Source of the DNA: Heligmosomoides polygyrus polygyrus
Lineage: Eukaryota; Nematoda; Chromadorea; Rhabditida; Heligmosomidae
NCBI GenBank assembly: GCA_947396885.1
Contig: OX377206.1
Location: 14,941,466-15,005,465 of the forward strand
DNA length: 64,000 nucleotides
Direction of reading: 5' to 3'
Below the pieces are notes generated by a model. That model was not told where the DNA came from and made no database searches. It was given only the letters and a program-made list of their open reading frames with translations. Positions 41,091-52,110 of the stretch are shown in pieces. Position 1 is the stretch's first letter; every line of letters starts with the position of its first letter. Position numbers and translations under genes: made by a program.

Positions 41091-42890
41091 GTGTATTAAA
41101 CGATCATCGGGAAAACTACCTTAACCAAACTACGTCCGCTTCGTCGCAGTAGACGGCTGTCTTCGAAGATTACAACGGATCCCTCGGCATCCTTCGCATC
41201 CATCTGAACATTTAATTTGAGGTCGGATAGTAGTCACATCAACGTTCAATTCATGCTTGTCATCGAAGCAAATTGGCAGACCACGAAAGTGACTTACAAG
41301 GTTGAAGTTTCGTATCAGTATGTCAATCTAATCTACATAATCTCAGAAGTACAAGGCATCTCGCATCTTAAGAAAGACTATGCAACGCGGGCGCCGGCGA
41401 GAATTCTTTCAACGGTTTTACTGATTCATTAACTCATTTTGCCGCACAGCATTCTTCGCGTATTCAATGCCGAAATTTAGATATCGGAGCTGTTACGATC
41501 GTGGAACCGAACAAGCCCGTAACCGGCCGTTGAGCTTGAACTTGAACTTTGACGGAGTCATGCATTTGCATCCTTTAGCGCCAGAGACGATAATGTCATG
41601 GTGATAGCATTCAGCCCACAAGGATCTCAAGTAGTGATGATGTTGAGAAGAAGTCCTCCAACTCTTTCTGCCCATCAATCACCTCCGTTTCCTCATGTGC
41701 AAATAAATAAATAAATAAATGTGTCACCGTCTGATGAATAGTCGAAAGATACTGTACATTGACCACAGGAACTAGAACTAACACACTCGTCCGGTGAAGA
41801 TCAGCAAACTCATGCTGGATTGATAACTTTAGAACCCGCTCATACTTTTAGAATGATATGATGATGCCCTTCTCATTCTAGCAATGGGTTAGCACCTCGC
41901 ACTCACACGACCTGGGCATACTAGTCATACTAGTCATACCAGTCAGCTCACGCACGAGGTACGGACACAAACTACTGCGAGGCTCCAACGTCGAGATGAA
42001 CTTTTCCAGCCTCCGGGCAAATGCTAAGCGAAATGTACTAGAAGACATTTCGAGATTAGTATGAGATATCCGGAACCTGAAAGAAGGACATCGGTCATGC
42101 ATCTCGCTCCTTTCGAGAGGCATTACGATATCAGAAGACCCAGCACTGTTGACGCAGTCCAACGCCACGTGTTCGGCTACTTTTCCAGCTGTTTTTTTTT
42201 TCTTCAGAAAAAAATATGGTTAAGAAGATGGGATCTTTGCTAAAACATCATATCGAGTTCGCAATCCCATTGAATAGAAACAGAAGTACCTTAAAAATGA
42301 GGACCTTCAGGGCGTATAGAAAATAGCATAAACCTTGGCGGCAGTTCCGTGCGAATCACCAAAAGAGCGTTTATTACCATGCTCCCCACAGCATCAATAC
42401 TAATGCAATTTCGTTGATGGTGTTGGGATCTTTGAAAAGCCGCTGGTTGTTTTAAGAGAGTGATCCAAAGAACCTGTCACTCCATCGGGAAGCTTCTTGC
42501 TCCATTACGATTGCTGGAGTGCGTCGTCGCCCGATGCTGATGCTGACATCCTACTCCGCTTCCTCCAACAATTGTAATAGCAGGTAGCGGTGACGGGTTC
42601 TCACAGGTTGCAAAAGCTTTGACCAACACTTTTGATTTGAAACAGGTTTGCAACCCATGCCACGCTATAACTGATGACTTTTGCCCAGTAACAAGCACCT
42701 GAGATGTTTCTCAACAGCAATTACGAAGTTGCATGCACGCATGCTTGACGTTTTCTTTTTAGATCTCGTGCATAATTCCCGTTGCTGCGATGGAATCGCA
42801 GCGATGAAATTTGCAGAGCGACGAGAAAGGAGGTGGAGGCCCCAGCGCTCTTCGCATCGCAAGTGCCCTCGCACTTACGCGCTTCGCGCG
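41091..42890. other. No supported gene
   Basis: Contains an AAAT microsatellite at 41,700-41,720, a TCATACTAG tandem near 41,920-41,940 and the repeat fragment 42,245-42,330. Frames here are short and lack signals. Confidence 0.4.
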
Positions 42891-43070
42891 AAGTTGCAAT
42901 ATCACTAAGCTAAGGACGATCACATCAAGGGTGGCTATGTCCGTTCGTCCACGTGGTGCCACTGGAAACTGCCCGCTGTGCGAGCTAAGCCGAACACGGG
43001 CATTCGATTGCAGGCGACGGGCCCTTGTGATAGGCCGGCCTACGAACATCCATGTTACATCACATGGTTC

Positions 43071-43901
43071 ATGACATTGCAAGTTTTTCGAGATAGTGCT
43101 ACGGCGTCCGCGGGAGCCGACGCGCACTCGCAGGGCCCGGCGAGTGTGAGAAGTATGCGAGGGTCCCTGATGCGAGGACGGCATCGGGGGGCAACTGAGC
43201 TGGTCCGAAAGTCCCGTAACGTAAGCAGGACCCGCGTGGCAACGCTGAATGTGGGTACGTTGACGGGCCGCTCGTGCGAGTTGGTTGAAGCACTGGAGCG
43301 TAGAAGAATTGATCTCTATGCGGTGCAGGAGACAAGGTGGTCCTGCCGCAAGTCAAGGGACATAGGACGTGGCTTCAAGGCCGTTCTATGTGGAAGTCCC
43401 AGGACCACCAGTGGTGTCGGTGTAATCGTCTCCGAACGATTTCGTGACTCGATTGTAAGCGTCGAACGCTTTGACGATCGACTGAAGATCGTTGTCGCCG
43501 CTAAGGAGCGACTCTATCACTTCATCTCTGCGTATGCTCCGCAGACTGGCTGCTCCGATCAAGACAAGGATGAGTTTTGGAACCAGCTTGATGAGAAGAC
43601 AGCAGAGGTACTGTCGAAAGATGTCATCATAGTCGCTGGTGACCTTAATGGGCACGTAGGTGCTACGAAAGACGGGTACAGCTGTCATGGTGGCTTCGGA
43701 TACGGATCACGTAACGCCGATGGTGAGCGCATTCCTGATTACGCGGAATCGCATAACCTCACCATAGTGAACACCGTTTTCCGAAAACGCGACTCGCACC
43801 TTATCTCATACTACAGTGGGAGCACCAAGACTCAGATAGACTTTGTCCTTGTGAGAGATCGCGACCGGAGTCTTGTCACAGATGCGAAGATCGTGCCGTA
43901 A
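43071..43901 (+). pseudogene. LINE AP-like endonuclease domain
   Basis: The first ATG in frame is at 43,071 (MTLQVF). Motifs in order: RVATLNVGTLTG (metal-site Asn), DLYAVQETRW (catalytic Glu), ISAYAPQTG, VAGDLNGHVG (Asp and Asn) and TQIDFVLVRDRD (Asp). The frame ends in a TAA just after AKIVP. Homologous-looking sequence (ETVARQYRTLICTLK) continues past it, so this stop is a mutation rather than a natural end. The domain nicks target DNA for target-primed reverse transcription. Confidence 0.85.
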
Positions 43902-44008
43902 GAGACGGTCGCCCGGCAGTACCGAACGTTGATCTGCACTCTGAAGATGTCCCTCCGAGGCTGAAGCAGGTCGAGCGATGCGGTGCTGCAAGAATCAAGT
44001 GGTGGCGA

Positions 44009-45640
44009 ATGAGAGAGAAGGAAGCAGCTGTGATTTCTCGCGTGCGGTTACCGACAGTAACAATTGTCGACGAAACTTGGAAGAAAACGACTGACGCGAT
44101 TCGTCAAGCTGCACAGTCGGTACTCGGCATTACGAAGCCTGGGCGACGGGAGGTCGACAAGCAGGCATGGCTGTGGACAGATGACGTGAAAGCAAAAGTG
44201 CGAGAGAAGAAGTCGCTTTATCACGTGTTTCTCGGCGAAAAGACGGCCGATAACTGGAGAAAGTACCAAGAAGCCAAAAAGGCTGCAAAGAAAGCCGTGG
44301 CTGTTGCAAAAGCCACTCATTACGGAGATGTCTACCGAAAGCTCGAATCGCGCGATGGTGAGCGATATCTGTACCGACTTGCAAAGTTTCGCCATCGGCA
44401 GACCGAGGATATTGAGAAGTTCTTCGGCATCAATGATGAGAAAGGCCATCTTCTTATGGACCGCAAGAAGGCATTGAAGCGATGGCGCGACTACTTTAAG
44501 GAAATCTCTACGATACAATTTTCTCATCCAGCCATCCCTTCTACGGCTCCAACCCACGGTCCCGTTCAGAAGATCACCGTGGAGGAGATTGAAGCGGCTT
44601 TGAAGAAGATGAGGCCAGGCAAAGCGACTGGGCCCGATGACGTGGCAGCTGATTTATGGAAGTCCAAGTACTGGTACCCTGCTGAGTGGTTGGCGAAGTT
44701 CTTTAATCAGGTTGTGGAGGAGAAGAAAGTGCCTGAGTGCTGGCGCCAAAGTACGACGATCCCGATTTGGAAGAAGAAGGGCAGTCCTGCAGACTGCTCC
44801 AATTACCGTCCGATTCGCTTGCTTTCGCACAGCATGAAGATCTTTGAGCGAGTTGTCGATGGGCGAATTCGGGACATCGTCCAGCTTTCCAGCAATCAGT
44901 ACGGCTTCGAAGCTGACTGTGGCACCATTGATGCCATACATGCCGCCCGCCTCCTGTTAGAGAAGCATCGCGAGAAACAGAAGCCAGTGCATATCGCCTT
45001 TGTCGACTTGGGGAAGGTCTTTGACCGCGTAGCGCGTGAAGTGATATGGTACGCCCTGCGTCAACATGGAGTTCCCGAAGAGCTCATAGAGTGAGTGCGA
45101 CTTCTCTACTCTTGTCCAAAGAGTCGAGTTCAAGCTGCAGCTGGAATCTCGATGGAGTTTCCCATCTCTGTCGGGGTACATCAGGGTTCTGCGCTTTCCC
45201 CACTCCTCTTTGTTGTCGTCATGGATGCCATCACACGAGATCTTCAGAACCCCGTCCCTTGGACGTTGCTTTATGCCGATGACGTGATGCTCGCTAGCGA
45301 AGATAAAAGAGAAATTGAGCGAGAGTTGCAAGCTTGGTGTGATCGCTTGAAGCGGTTTGGACTCAAATTGAACGTGAAGAAGACCGAATGTCTAACGACG
45401 GACGTTACTGAGTCCAGCTCCATCAAGGTTAACGGCATCGAGCTCCCACGCACTTCGGTCTTTAAGTACCTGGGATCAGCAGTCACGTCTAACGGCAAAC
45501 TGATGACTGAAGTGAATTCACGCGTGAGTGCAGCTTGGTCCAAGTGGCGCTCGTTGACTGGGGTGCTCTGCGATAGGAAGATACCAGAGCGCTTTAACTC
45601 GAAGTTCTATAGAGCAGTGGTCCGGCCACTGCTCTATAGA
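44009..45640 (+). pseudogene. LINE reverse transcriptase, first copy
   Basis: The frame is MREKEAAVISRVRLP and onward, PVQKITVEEIEAALKKMR, GKATGPDDVAADLW, RPIRLLSHSMKIFER, GVHQGSALSPLLFVVVMDAI and LLYADDVMLASEDK (catalytic YADD near 45,273-45,284). A TGA at 45,092-45,094 interrupts it; the duplicate copy has TGG there. The frame follows the family up to NSKFYRAVVRP near 45,624, where it runs into a 20-bp inverted sequence and then restarts earlier in the RT. Confidence 0.9.
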
Positions 45641-45645
45641 ACTTC
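45601..45645. repeat. Perfect 20-bp hairpin at the LINE duplication junction
   Basis: The left arm GAAGTTCTATAGAGCAGTGG (45,601-45,620), loop TCCGG and exact complement 45,626-45,645. The left arm is normal RT sequence (codons for KFYRAVV). The right arm is its inverted copy, after which a second RT segment starts at CTTTGTCGACTTGGAGAAGG. Confidence 0.95.
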
Positions 45646-45646
45646 T

Positions 45647-46160
45647 TGCCTTTGTCGACTTGGAGAAGGCCTTCGATCGCGTACCGCGTGAGGTTATATG
45701 GTACGCCCTACGACAGCACGGTGTTCCCGAAGAACTTGTAGAGTGGGTCCGAATGCTATACTCTTGTCCAAAGAGTCGTGTGCAAGCGGCAGCAGGAACC
45801 TCGACGGAGTTTCCCATCTCTGTTGGGGTGCACCAAGGATCTGCGCTTTCCCCACTCCTCTTTGTTGTCGTAATGGATGCCATTACGCGAGATCTTCAGA
45901 AGCCCGTCCCTTGGACGTTGCTATATGCTGATGACGTGATGCTCGCCTGCGAAGACAAAGGTGAGCTCGAGCGAGAGGTGCAAGCTTGGTGCGACCGCCT
46001 AGCCATGTTCGGACTCAAATTGAACGTCAAGAAGACCGAGTATTTCACGACTGACGTAAATGAGTCCGGCTCCATTAAGATTAACGGTACTGAGCTTGGA
46101 CGCACTTCGGTGTTTAAATACCTGGGATCAGTAATAGCTTCTGATGGGAGGGCAGTTTAA
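45647..46160 (+). pseudogene. LINE reverse transcriptase, duplicated partial copy
   Basis: The frame restarts at AFVDLEKAFDRVPREVIWYA and runs through VEWVRMLYSCPKSRV, GVHQGSALSPLLFVV and LLYADDVMLACEDK, to a TAA in SDGRAV near 46,158. It repeats 45,000-45,500 of the first copy but is not identical (for example DLEKAF versus DLGKVF, ASED versus ACED). It therefore derives from a sister element rather than from a simple local tandem duplication. Confidence 0.85.
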
Positions 46161-46179
46161 TGGTTGAAGTGAACTATGC

Positions 46180-46701
46180 GTGAGTGCAGCTTGGTCGAAG
46201 TGGCGCTCGTTGACTGGAGTACTTTGCGACAAGAAGATGCCAGAGCGCTTAAAGTCGAAGATCTACAAAACCGTCGTCCGGCCGGTAGCGATGTACGGAG
46301 CTGAGTGTTGGCCTGCGACAAAGGAAACGGAAAGTCGCCTCAGCGTAATGGAAACGAAGATGCTGCGCTGTATGGCTGGAGTCACGCGCCTGGACCGCAT
46401 CCGAAACGAGGCTATTCGGCAGAAGTTCGGTGTCGCGCCGATAGCGGACAAGATGCGTGAAGCTCGCTTACGATGGTACGGCCACGTTTTGCGTGGAAAG
46501 GAAGACAGCGTCCGTAAGATAGGCCTTAACTTCGTAGTGTCTGGAAAACGGCCTAGAGGACGCCCGAAGCAGCGCTGGGCTGATACGTTACACAAGGACT
46601 TTAAAGTAGCTGGTGTCCACCCTGATCTAGCACGGGATCGGGAAAGATGGCGACATGGCACCAGAAAAGCGGACCCCGTCATGAAGCGGGACAAACGCTG
46701 A
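46180..46701 (+). pseudogene. LINE RT C-terminal region
   Basis: Continues the duplicated copy after a small frameshift. It reads MSAAWSKWRSLTGVL, KTVVRPVAMYGAECWPATK, METKMLRCMAGVTRLDR and RWYGHVLRG, then a basic KRPRGRPKQRW, with TGA at 46,699-46,701. The M-x-RCMAG-V-TR-DR and RWYGHV signatures are the usual C-terminal end of RTE-type and related LINE proteins. Confidence 0.85.
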
Positions 46702-46731
46702 AGAAGAAGAAGAAGAAGAAGAAGAAGACAG
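46700..46731. repeat. (GAA)n tail of the LINE
   Basis: About ten AGA/GAA units directly after the stop codon, taken as the 3-prime terminus. Confidence 0.9.
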
Positions 46732-46734
46732 AGG

Positions 46735-47062
46735 CACAACTTCATATCACATGGTCCTGCTCAGCCGAAAGGGTGTGGCACAGCGTTATACCACGTCGAA
46801 GGGTTACATTTGGACCTGACGTATTCCTTCCATAACCACATTTGTGAAGCGTATTGAGACATTTTCTCCTTCTTCAAAAAATCGCTATGTGTCCACATCT
46901 TTGTGTACATCTAAGGAAACACTACGTTCTTCAACACGTCAAGCAACGCTAACAGATGGTGATGAATCATAAGAATCATACCTAAATCTATGGCGTCCGT
47001 TGCTGCAGGAGCAGCTGCGGCAGGCGTGAGCCTTCGGGAAGCTCCGGCTCATATGTTGCTAA
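46735..47062 (+). repeat. Dispersed repeat R3, copy 2
   Basis: Closest match to 894-1255, starting right after the LINE tail. Together with 47,105-49,170 it is the second copy of the duplicated R3-R4 block. Confidence 0.75.
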
Positions 47063-47985
47063 ACAATTCCAATTACCACGCATTTATTTTCTACACTAAG
47101 TGTAATCCTAGACAATACATTCTGGGGCCATTTTACTGCAGCACATCCCAATAACCTGAGTGAAATTGCTGCAGGCGAAAACTATAAGCCCAATCATCAC
47201 GTCTCTAGTACTTCTTCAAAGGTTATATCTCTAATTAGAATAGCTGTGTTGGCTCAATGTTACGAGGTTTGTCGACTCGACAGATATGAGTTTGATGTGG
47301 CATGAACAGAAAACCGAACGTCAAGCAGGACGAAAAACGACGAAGTTGACATACCTGTCACCTCTTACCTGTCTTCACTTTACGATCGCAGAGTTGCTCC
47401 AGAGGTCGCCAGAAAGGTGTCCAGTCGTCCCTGTTCCGAGCCAAGAGGGTCCAAGGGTGTGATTGTCCTGAGGCCGGATTCACGGCAGGTAAGATAATGA
47501 GATAGTGGTATTGGTTAAGCCTACCAACAGATAGTGGGCAGAGGGCAAGTTGTATTCATGTATTCATAATTTGGTGAATGATATAATTCTACCCCACCAT
47601 TCCCGCAACCCCAGGTAATGCTTCAACTTCTACCCTACATTCACATAACCCTGGGTAAAGTGATTCATGAATCCGATCTATGGGGGTTTTTTGAAACTCC
47701 GTCAATTGGCACTCTTGCTCAACGGGTGTTAAACAAGCAGATTACATAGCCATCTCTCTTAATCTTCGACGACTTGGCTTGAGAGCCTCTGATCCTTGAA
47801 CATCGACGGTTTTGGTCCTTTTCGAATACCTAACCGCGCATATCATATGATAGCGCACGAAAACGGAAGTTTTTCGACAAATGGATGGAAAGGATTCCGC
47901 AAAGCAGTCGCTCAGAACCTGATATTTGTGTGTTATAAATTGGGACCGTGATTCAGTAGTAGACGCTTCTGGGTAATACAAAGTA

Positions 47986-48222
47986 GTGGTTTATCCATCG
48001 GCTGGCCACAAAAGGGGTGCAGTCTTCACACAATCCTGCCCGCCGCCCAGTGTTCCCCCTGACGGCGCCAAACCTCGCTGCGGGCTGAAGAATCGTTGCT
48101 TGGAAATACGCCGCCTAAAAACCGCGCAACGTTTGCTTCGTAAAGCCGTCAGCTTACAACCAGGAACAGGGGTTAGGCGAAGGGATTTCGAAATCCGAAA
48201 AACGAGTAGCGGATTAATTTAA
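47986..48222 (+). other. Conserved reading frame in R4, copy 2
   Basis: Counterpart of 3,825-4,064: VYPSAGHKRGAVFTQS, CPPPSVPPDGAK, NRCLEIRRLKTAQ, RRRDFEIRKTSSGLI, TAA. The frame is conserved with mostly single-residue changes. A stop lies just upstream (GGGTAATAC) in this copy only. No known domain. Confidence 0.3.
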
Positions 48223-48370
48223 GATAGGTGTTTTCAAATCCCGTCTGAGAAACAGTACATGAAGTAACCCAATCCGACAGAAAAAAGTTTCAGACCCGAC
48301 CGATCGGCCGCTCGTACAAATCAAAGCTTTGCAAATTGCGCGTTTTTACATTGTTAGCGTAGGGATTTAA

Positions 48371-48635
48371 CCCTTTCACGACACGCACGATTTTCGGGTG
48401 ACTGCCGCGTGGCACAGCGCGCATTTTTCCCGCGCGCTGATTATTTGAATTATTTTATTTGTATTATTTGTTAAATATGAAAAACAGTAACGAATGAAGT
48501 TTTCCAAGAACCGTCTTGACCGTAGATATTAGTGGACTCATTAATTAATATTATACTATTAAATGCTTTATAATTTTCCATGAACTATTTTTATGATGGT
48601 GTCCGACGACATCGTCGGACAATCTCGTGAAAGGG
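48371..48635. mobile_element. piggyBac-like MITE, 265 bp
   Basis: CCCTTTCACGA at 48,371 and its exact complement ending at 48,635 are flanked by TTAA (48,367-48,370 and 48,636-48,639). The paralogous segment has a single TTAA at 4,210-4,213 and no insert, which proves the borders. TTAA duplication with CCC-starting ends is diagnostic of the piggyBac superfamily. The interior is AT-rich with GTCCGACGAC/ATCGTCGGAC inverted near the right end and has no coding capacity. Confidence 0.9.
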
Positions 48636-49319
48636 TTAAGTCGAGACCTAAGGTAGAGTTTGTAAGCATATGGAATTTCCATGCGGATCTAGATTGCTGA
48701 GGAACGCCCGAATGCTAGGCGTTCCCAGCAGATGGTATGGCTAGCGCTCGCAATGCCTGTCATCGGGAAACTCTTCCCACAAGCTGAGCTTCCATCCCCA
48801 CGAGGATGGCAGCTGACCAGAAAAGACGACAATTCCTGAATAGGCCCTTGGTACACTCTAGCGTCGGGACGGCCACATTGTTGGGCGGGCACGTACGCAG
48901 TGCGTAGCTACCCGCGCAGTGTTGCAGCGACGGTGTTGCGCGGGCAGCTACGGAATGCGCACTCGCGCAACACTGTCGCCGTGACCGATCGCCGGAGCGA
49001 CGCGAGAGTGCAGCAAATTCGGTCCAGTAAGGACGACAGTACGCAGTTCGATGTACATCGTACATCGAACAGTGTACTGTCGTCGTTACTGGGGCGCGTT
49101 ACTCACTGCTTGGCAGCTATTTTGGACAGCACTATTAGGATGCTCGAGTATGAGAATGCCAGCCTCCAGATAGGTAAATATTATAAATAAGGATTATCAA
49201 CGAAAGGAGAAGGTTCACAAAGAAATACGACAAGTAAAACGCGTAAACGGGCCGCCACTAAGATGATCGGAGTCATCGTTTGTCTTCACGCCCCACCCCT
49301 GTTCTCACACAAAGAAGCA

Positions 49320-49960
49320 AATAGCAACGCAAATAATTGTGTAGACTACTCCACAACGTTGCGCAGAACATTTCACCAAACCGGAATAAAGCGGAATAGT
49401 GAGCGAGCAAACGACAAAAGAGTCCCTCTTTAAACAATTTCGCACAACAAGACGACTCTTAACTCCTTTTTGGTCCATGATGACTGCTCGTACCTTTCAT
49501 GCACTAATTTGTCGGCGAATATCACAGAAGACATCGATACAGAGTGGAAAAGCCGACAGGTAAGACTTAATCACCTATCTTACTTCAACTCATTTTTCTC
49601 TGGCCTTGCCTGTCGTCTGCTTCATTTCATGAAACATGCAGAGGTAGGCTGACCTGATTGTCATCACCTTCTGTCACACACAGCATCCTCAAGCGATGCA
49701 TTCAACAGCGTTGGCAGCAGGCTTCGAATCTACTCGAGCTTTGTTCGAATAATAGTGAAATCCTAATTGACACTCAGTCGAACCTGTACCGAGCATAAAT
49801 GAACGGTGATGACAGCGACTGCCGTGGAAAGATACCAAGAGAAAACATGGTTTGCTAGAAAAGTCACTGGCGACGGTAGCTAATAGATAACGGCCCTCGG
49901 AAGCGAACAATGTGCTGAAGATAAATGGCTGGATTTAAGTTTAGCAATCGAACTATGTTG
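49320..49960. repeat. Family-3 repeat, copy 2
   Basis: Partner of 30,845-31,400. It leads directly into the left arm of the large palindrome. Confidence 0.5.
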
Positions 49961-50294
49961 AGGTACGCACCAGTCCAGACAGAATATGGACAGTTGTTTT
50001 CACTGCGAATATGGAAATCCCGCAGTCTCAAATGCCAAGAAAAAGTGAAGATAGCACAGCAAACTTGGTTATGAAAATCTAAACTCAAGTTTTCACAGGA
50101 AAGGCAGAACATGGACATAAAACGAGCGAGACAAACGGATTATGAAAGTTCTCTTAATGGAAATGAATCGTTATAGTAATGTGTTTGTTTCGAGATGTTT
50201 CGCACGCCTCGTGTCATTCATAAAGGTGGACGGCAGACAATTATAAACGGCGGATATCAGGGGCCAGATGCATCAACCGCTTACCGGCCGGTAA

Positions 50295-50437
50295 AGGCCC
50301 CCACAGAGTTCTGCGGCAGCGCCGCGGTCCTATGCTTAACCACAGGGCAGAGACGCAGAGCTCGCCGCCGGCGGCGTCCCTGCCCTATCCTTAACCATAG
50401 CGGCGAGCGGCGTTGCCGCAGAACTCTGTGGGGGCCT
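50295..50437. mobile_element. PIF/Harbinger-like MITE, 143 bp
   Basis: AGGCCCCCACAGAGTTCTGC at the left is inverted exactly at the right end, with TAA on both sides (50,292-50,294 and 50,438-50,440). The opposite palindrome arm (around 53,170-53,182) keeps the empty site with a single TAA, which fixes the borders. GC-rich interior, no coding capacity. Confidence 0.9.
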
Positions 50438-50602
50438 TAACGATGTATAGGTTACCGTGTCTGTATCTCTGCAACTCTGTGTCCCCCTGCATTACATACT
50501 ACGTAGGCCGGTATGGTGAGTCCGCATTGAGATGTTACCAGCGGTATCGTTGATGAATCTGGCCCTCAATTTGTACACGATTAATGCTTTTAGTATTTAC
50601 AA

Positions 50603-51790
50603 GGATGCCCAGAAAGTATCTGCAGAAAACTTCGCAATGTTCCAGATTTTTCCTAGAATATTCTGAAGATTTCAACATAAGTGTTATATAAATCCTGCTG
50701 TATCTACGTAGCATATCCAGCTCCGTCTTCTTTGCCTATTTCACTGTACGATGGCCGAACTGTCTACCCATATTAGACACGTACTCCTTTGCGAGTTTGA
50801 ATATGGGCACTCCGCTGCAGAAGCCTATCGAAACTTGTGTCGTGTATTCGGCTCTGAAGCTCCCGTACGGTCTGTGTATAGCTGGTTCGAACACTTCAGA
50901 AGCTGGAACAGGAGTCTCGAAGATTAGCCTCCTCTGGTTGACCGACAACGACATCTTTGGATGAACTGAGGAAACTGGCGGAGCAGCAACCATATCAAGG
51001 TGTGCATTGTTTTGCTGCTGCTCTTGGCTGTTTCCGATCCACCGTGGGCAATGGACTGCGATCCCTTGGAATGGTTAAAAAGCTCGGTCAGTGGCTCCCA
51101 CACGAACTGACCGACGACAACCGGCGAAGGCGTCTGGACACATGCACTCAGCTGCTCTGCCGAAGTCGCAACTTGAACTGGCTGGACACCATCGTCACAG
51201 GAGACGGGTGTCAACGCGATGAAGAGTCGAAATCTTTCGTAAAAGGTGAAATTCATGCGAGGAATGTTATGCTGAGCGTCTGTTGGAGAGTTTATGGGAT
51301 CTACCATTTCGAGCTGCTGCCTAACAGCAAGACTGTCACTGCCGAGGTCTACGCTACCCAACTGCAGAGACTGGTCGACAAGATGCGCATAGCCCAGGCT
51401 CGACAAAGTTCGCTCGCTGCACGATAACGCGCGCCCACCCATCGCGAAAACGACTTCTCAGAAAATTCTGGAACTCGGATGTGAAGATCTGCCGCATCCA
51501 CCGCCCAGCTCAGATCTGGCTCCCAGTGACTACCACCTTTTTCGAACACTTCAGCATCATCTGGAAGGGAAACGTTATGAAGATCGTGACCACCTCGAAA
51601 ATGACCTCCGAGCTTTTTTCGCCTCCAAGTCGCCGGATTTCTACGCCAGAGGAATTCGAAGTCTTGTGGAACGTTGAAGGAGAGTAGTCGATGTTGATGA
51701 AAATTATTTGGTTGATTAATAAAATGTTAATAAAAAATTGTGTTATTTTGAAAAAATTGTCGTATTTTTGCAGATACTTTCTGGACACAC
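50603..51790 (+). mobile_element. mariner element, degenerate
   Basis: The ends CCCAGAAAGTATCTGCA (from about 50,603) and TGCAGATACTTTCTGG (to 51,790) are inverted copies. A TA follows the right end, and the opposite arm carries an empty site near 52,295. A transposase pseudogene fills the element. Length 1,188 bp against about 1.3 kb for complete mariners. Confidence 0.85.
50751..51720 (+). pseudogene. mariner transposase (DD34D) pseudogene
   Basis: The ATG at 50,751 starts MAELSTHIRHVLLCEFEYGH, with the helix-turn-helix VYSWFEHFRSW typical of mariner. After a stop (SLED-TAG) a second frame has LDELRKLAEQQPYQG, LPHELTDDNRRRRLD, IVTGDG (first catalytic Asp, normally followed by E-K-W) and MLSVCWRVYGIYHFELLP. 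A third frame has HDNARPPIAKTTSQ (Asp at 51,423) and DLAPSDYHLF (Asp at 51,528). The last two Asp are separated by 34 residues, which defines DD34D mariners. Frameshifts and a deletion of some 20-30 codons after TGDG inactivate it. Confidence 0.9.
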
Positions 51791-51959
51791 TAATAAACTA
51801 AGCCTCTTTGGGCTTTCATTTGAGTTACCCCTCAATGGATCGTATTTGCACTGTATCATTCTTTTGAATCGCTAACATAAAAAATTTCTTGCTCACATGA
51901 AGTCATTGTGTTTATTGCTGACAATGGTAATCAGCAATTATGATATGGAGCTATGAAAC

Positions 51960-52110
51960 ATTTAAAACATAATCGCTTATCACACCAGCAGCATCTTATA
52001 AACGCTAGGGACAAACAGTCTTCCTCTCCTTCACAAGGCGTCACTAGTTCTTCTTCGTTGAAGGCATAATCGGTAGGCGTAGAGAAGGGCCCCGTGTGAT
52101 CATCAACATA
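51960..52110 (-). pseudogene. Conserved Cys-rich coding fragment (copy 2)
   Basis: At the palindrome centre, the minus strand reads without interruption GPFSTPTDYAFNEEELV, TPCEGEEDC, LSLAFIRCCWCDKRLCF, KCF. It is homologous to 18,306-18,480. No ATG, so it would be an internal or terminal exon. The four-Cys motif is intact here. Confidence 0.45.

Larger units (their letters stand above)
42900..46731 (+). mobile_element. RTE-like non-LTR retrotransposon (LINE), rearranged
   Basis: The layout is apurinic-type endonuclease (43,071-43,901), reverse transcriptase (44,009-45,620), a second partial RT (45,647-46,160), the C-terminal region (46,180-46,701) and a (GAA)n tail (46,700-46,731). Endonuclease plus RT without an RNase H, and a short microsatellite tail, fit the RTE clade common in nematodes. 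The 5-prime boundary is only approximate. Defects: a TAA at 43,899-43,901, a frameshift near 43,955, a TGA at 45,092-45,094 where the second RT copy has Trp, and the internal duplication. It is inactive as it stands. Confidence 0.85.
47105..49170 (+). repeat. Duplicated segment R4, copy 2
   Basis: Aligns with 2,960-4,700 from GCAGCACATCCCAATAACC to GGATGCTCGAGTATGAGAAT. It lacks the FB element of copy 1 and carries the piggyBac-like MITE at 48,371-48,635, plus a slightly longer GC-rich part near 48,870-48,960. The hairpin at 49,021-49,092 is retained. Confidence 0.8.
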
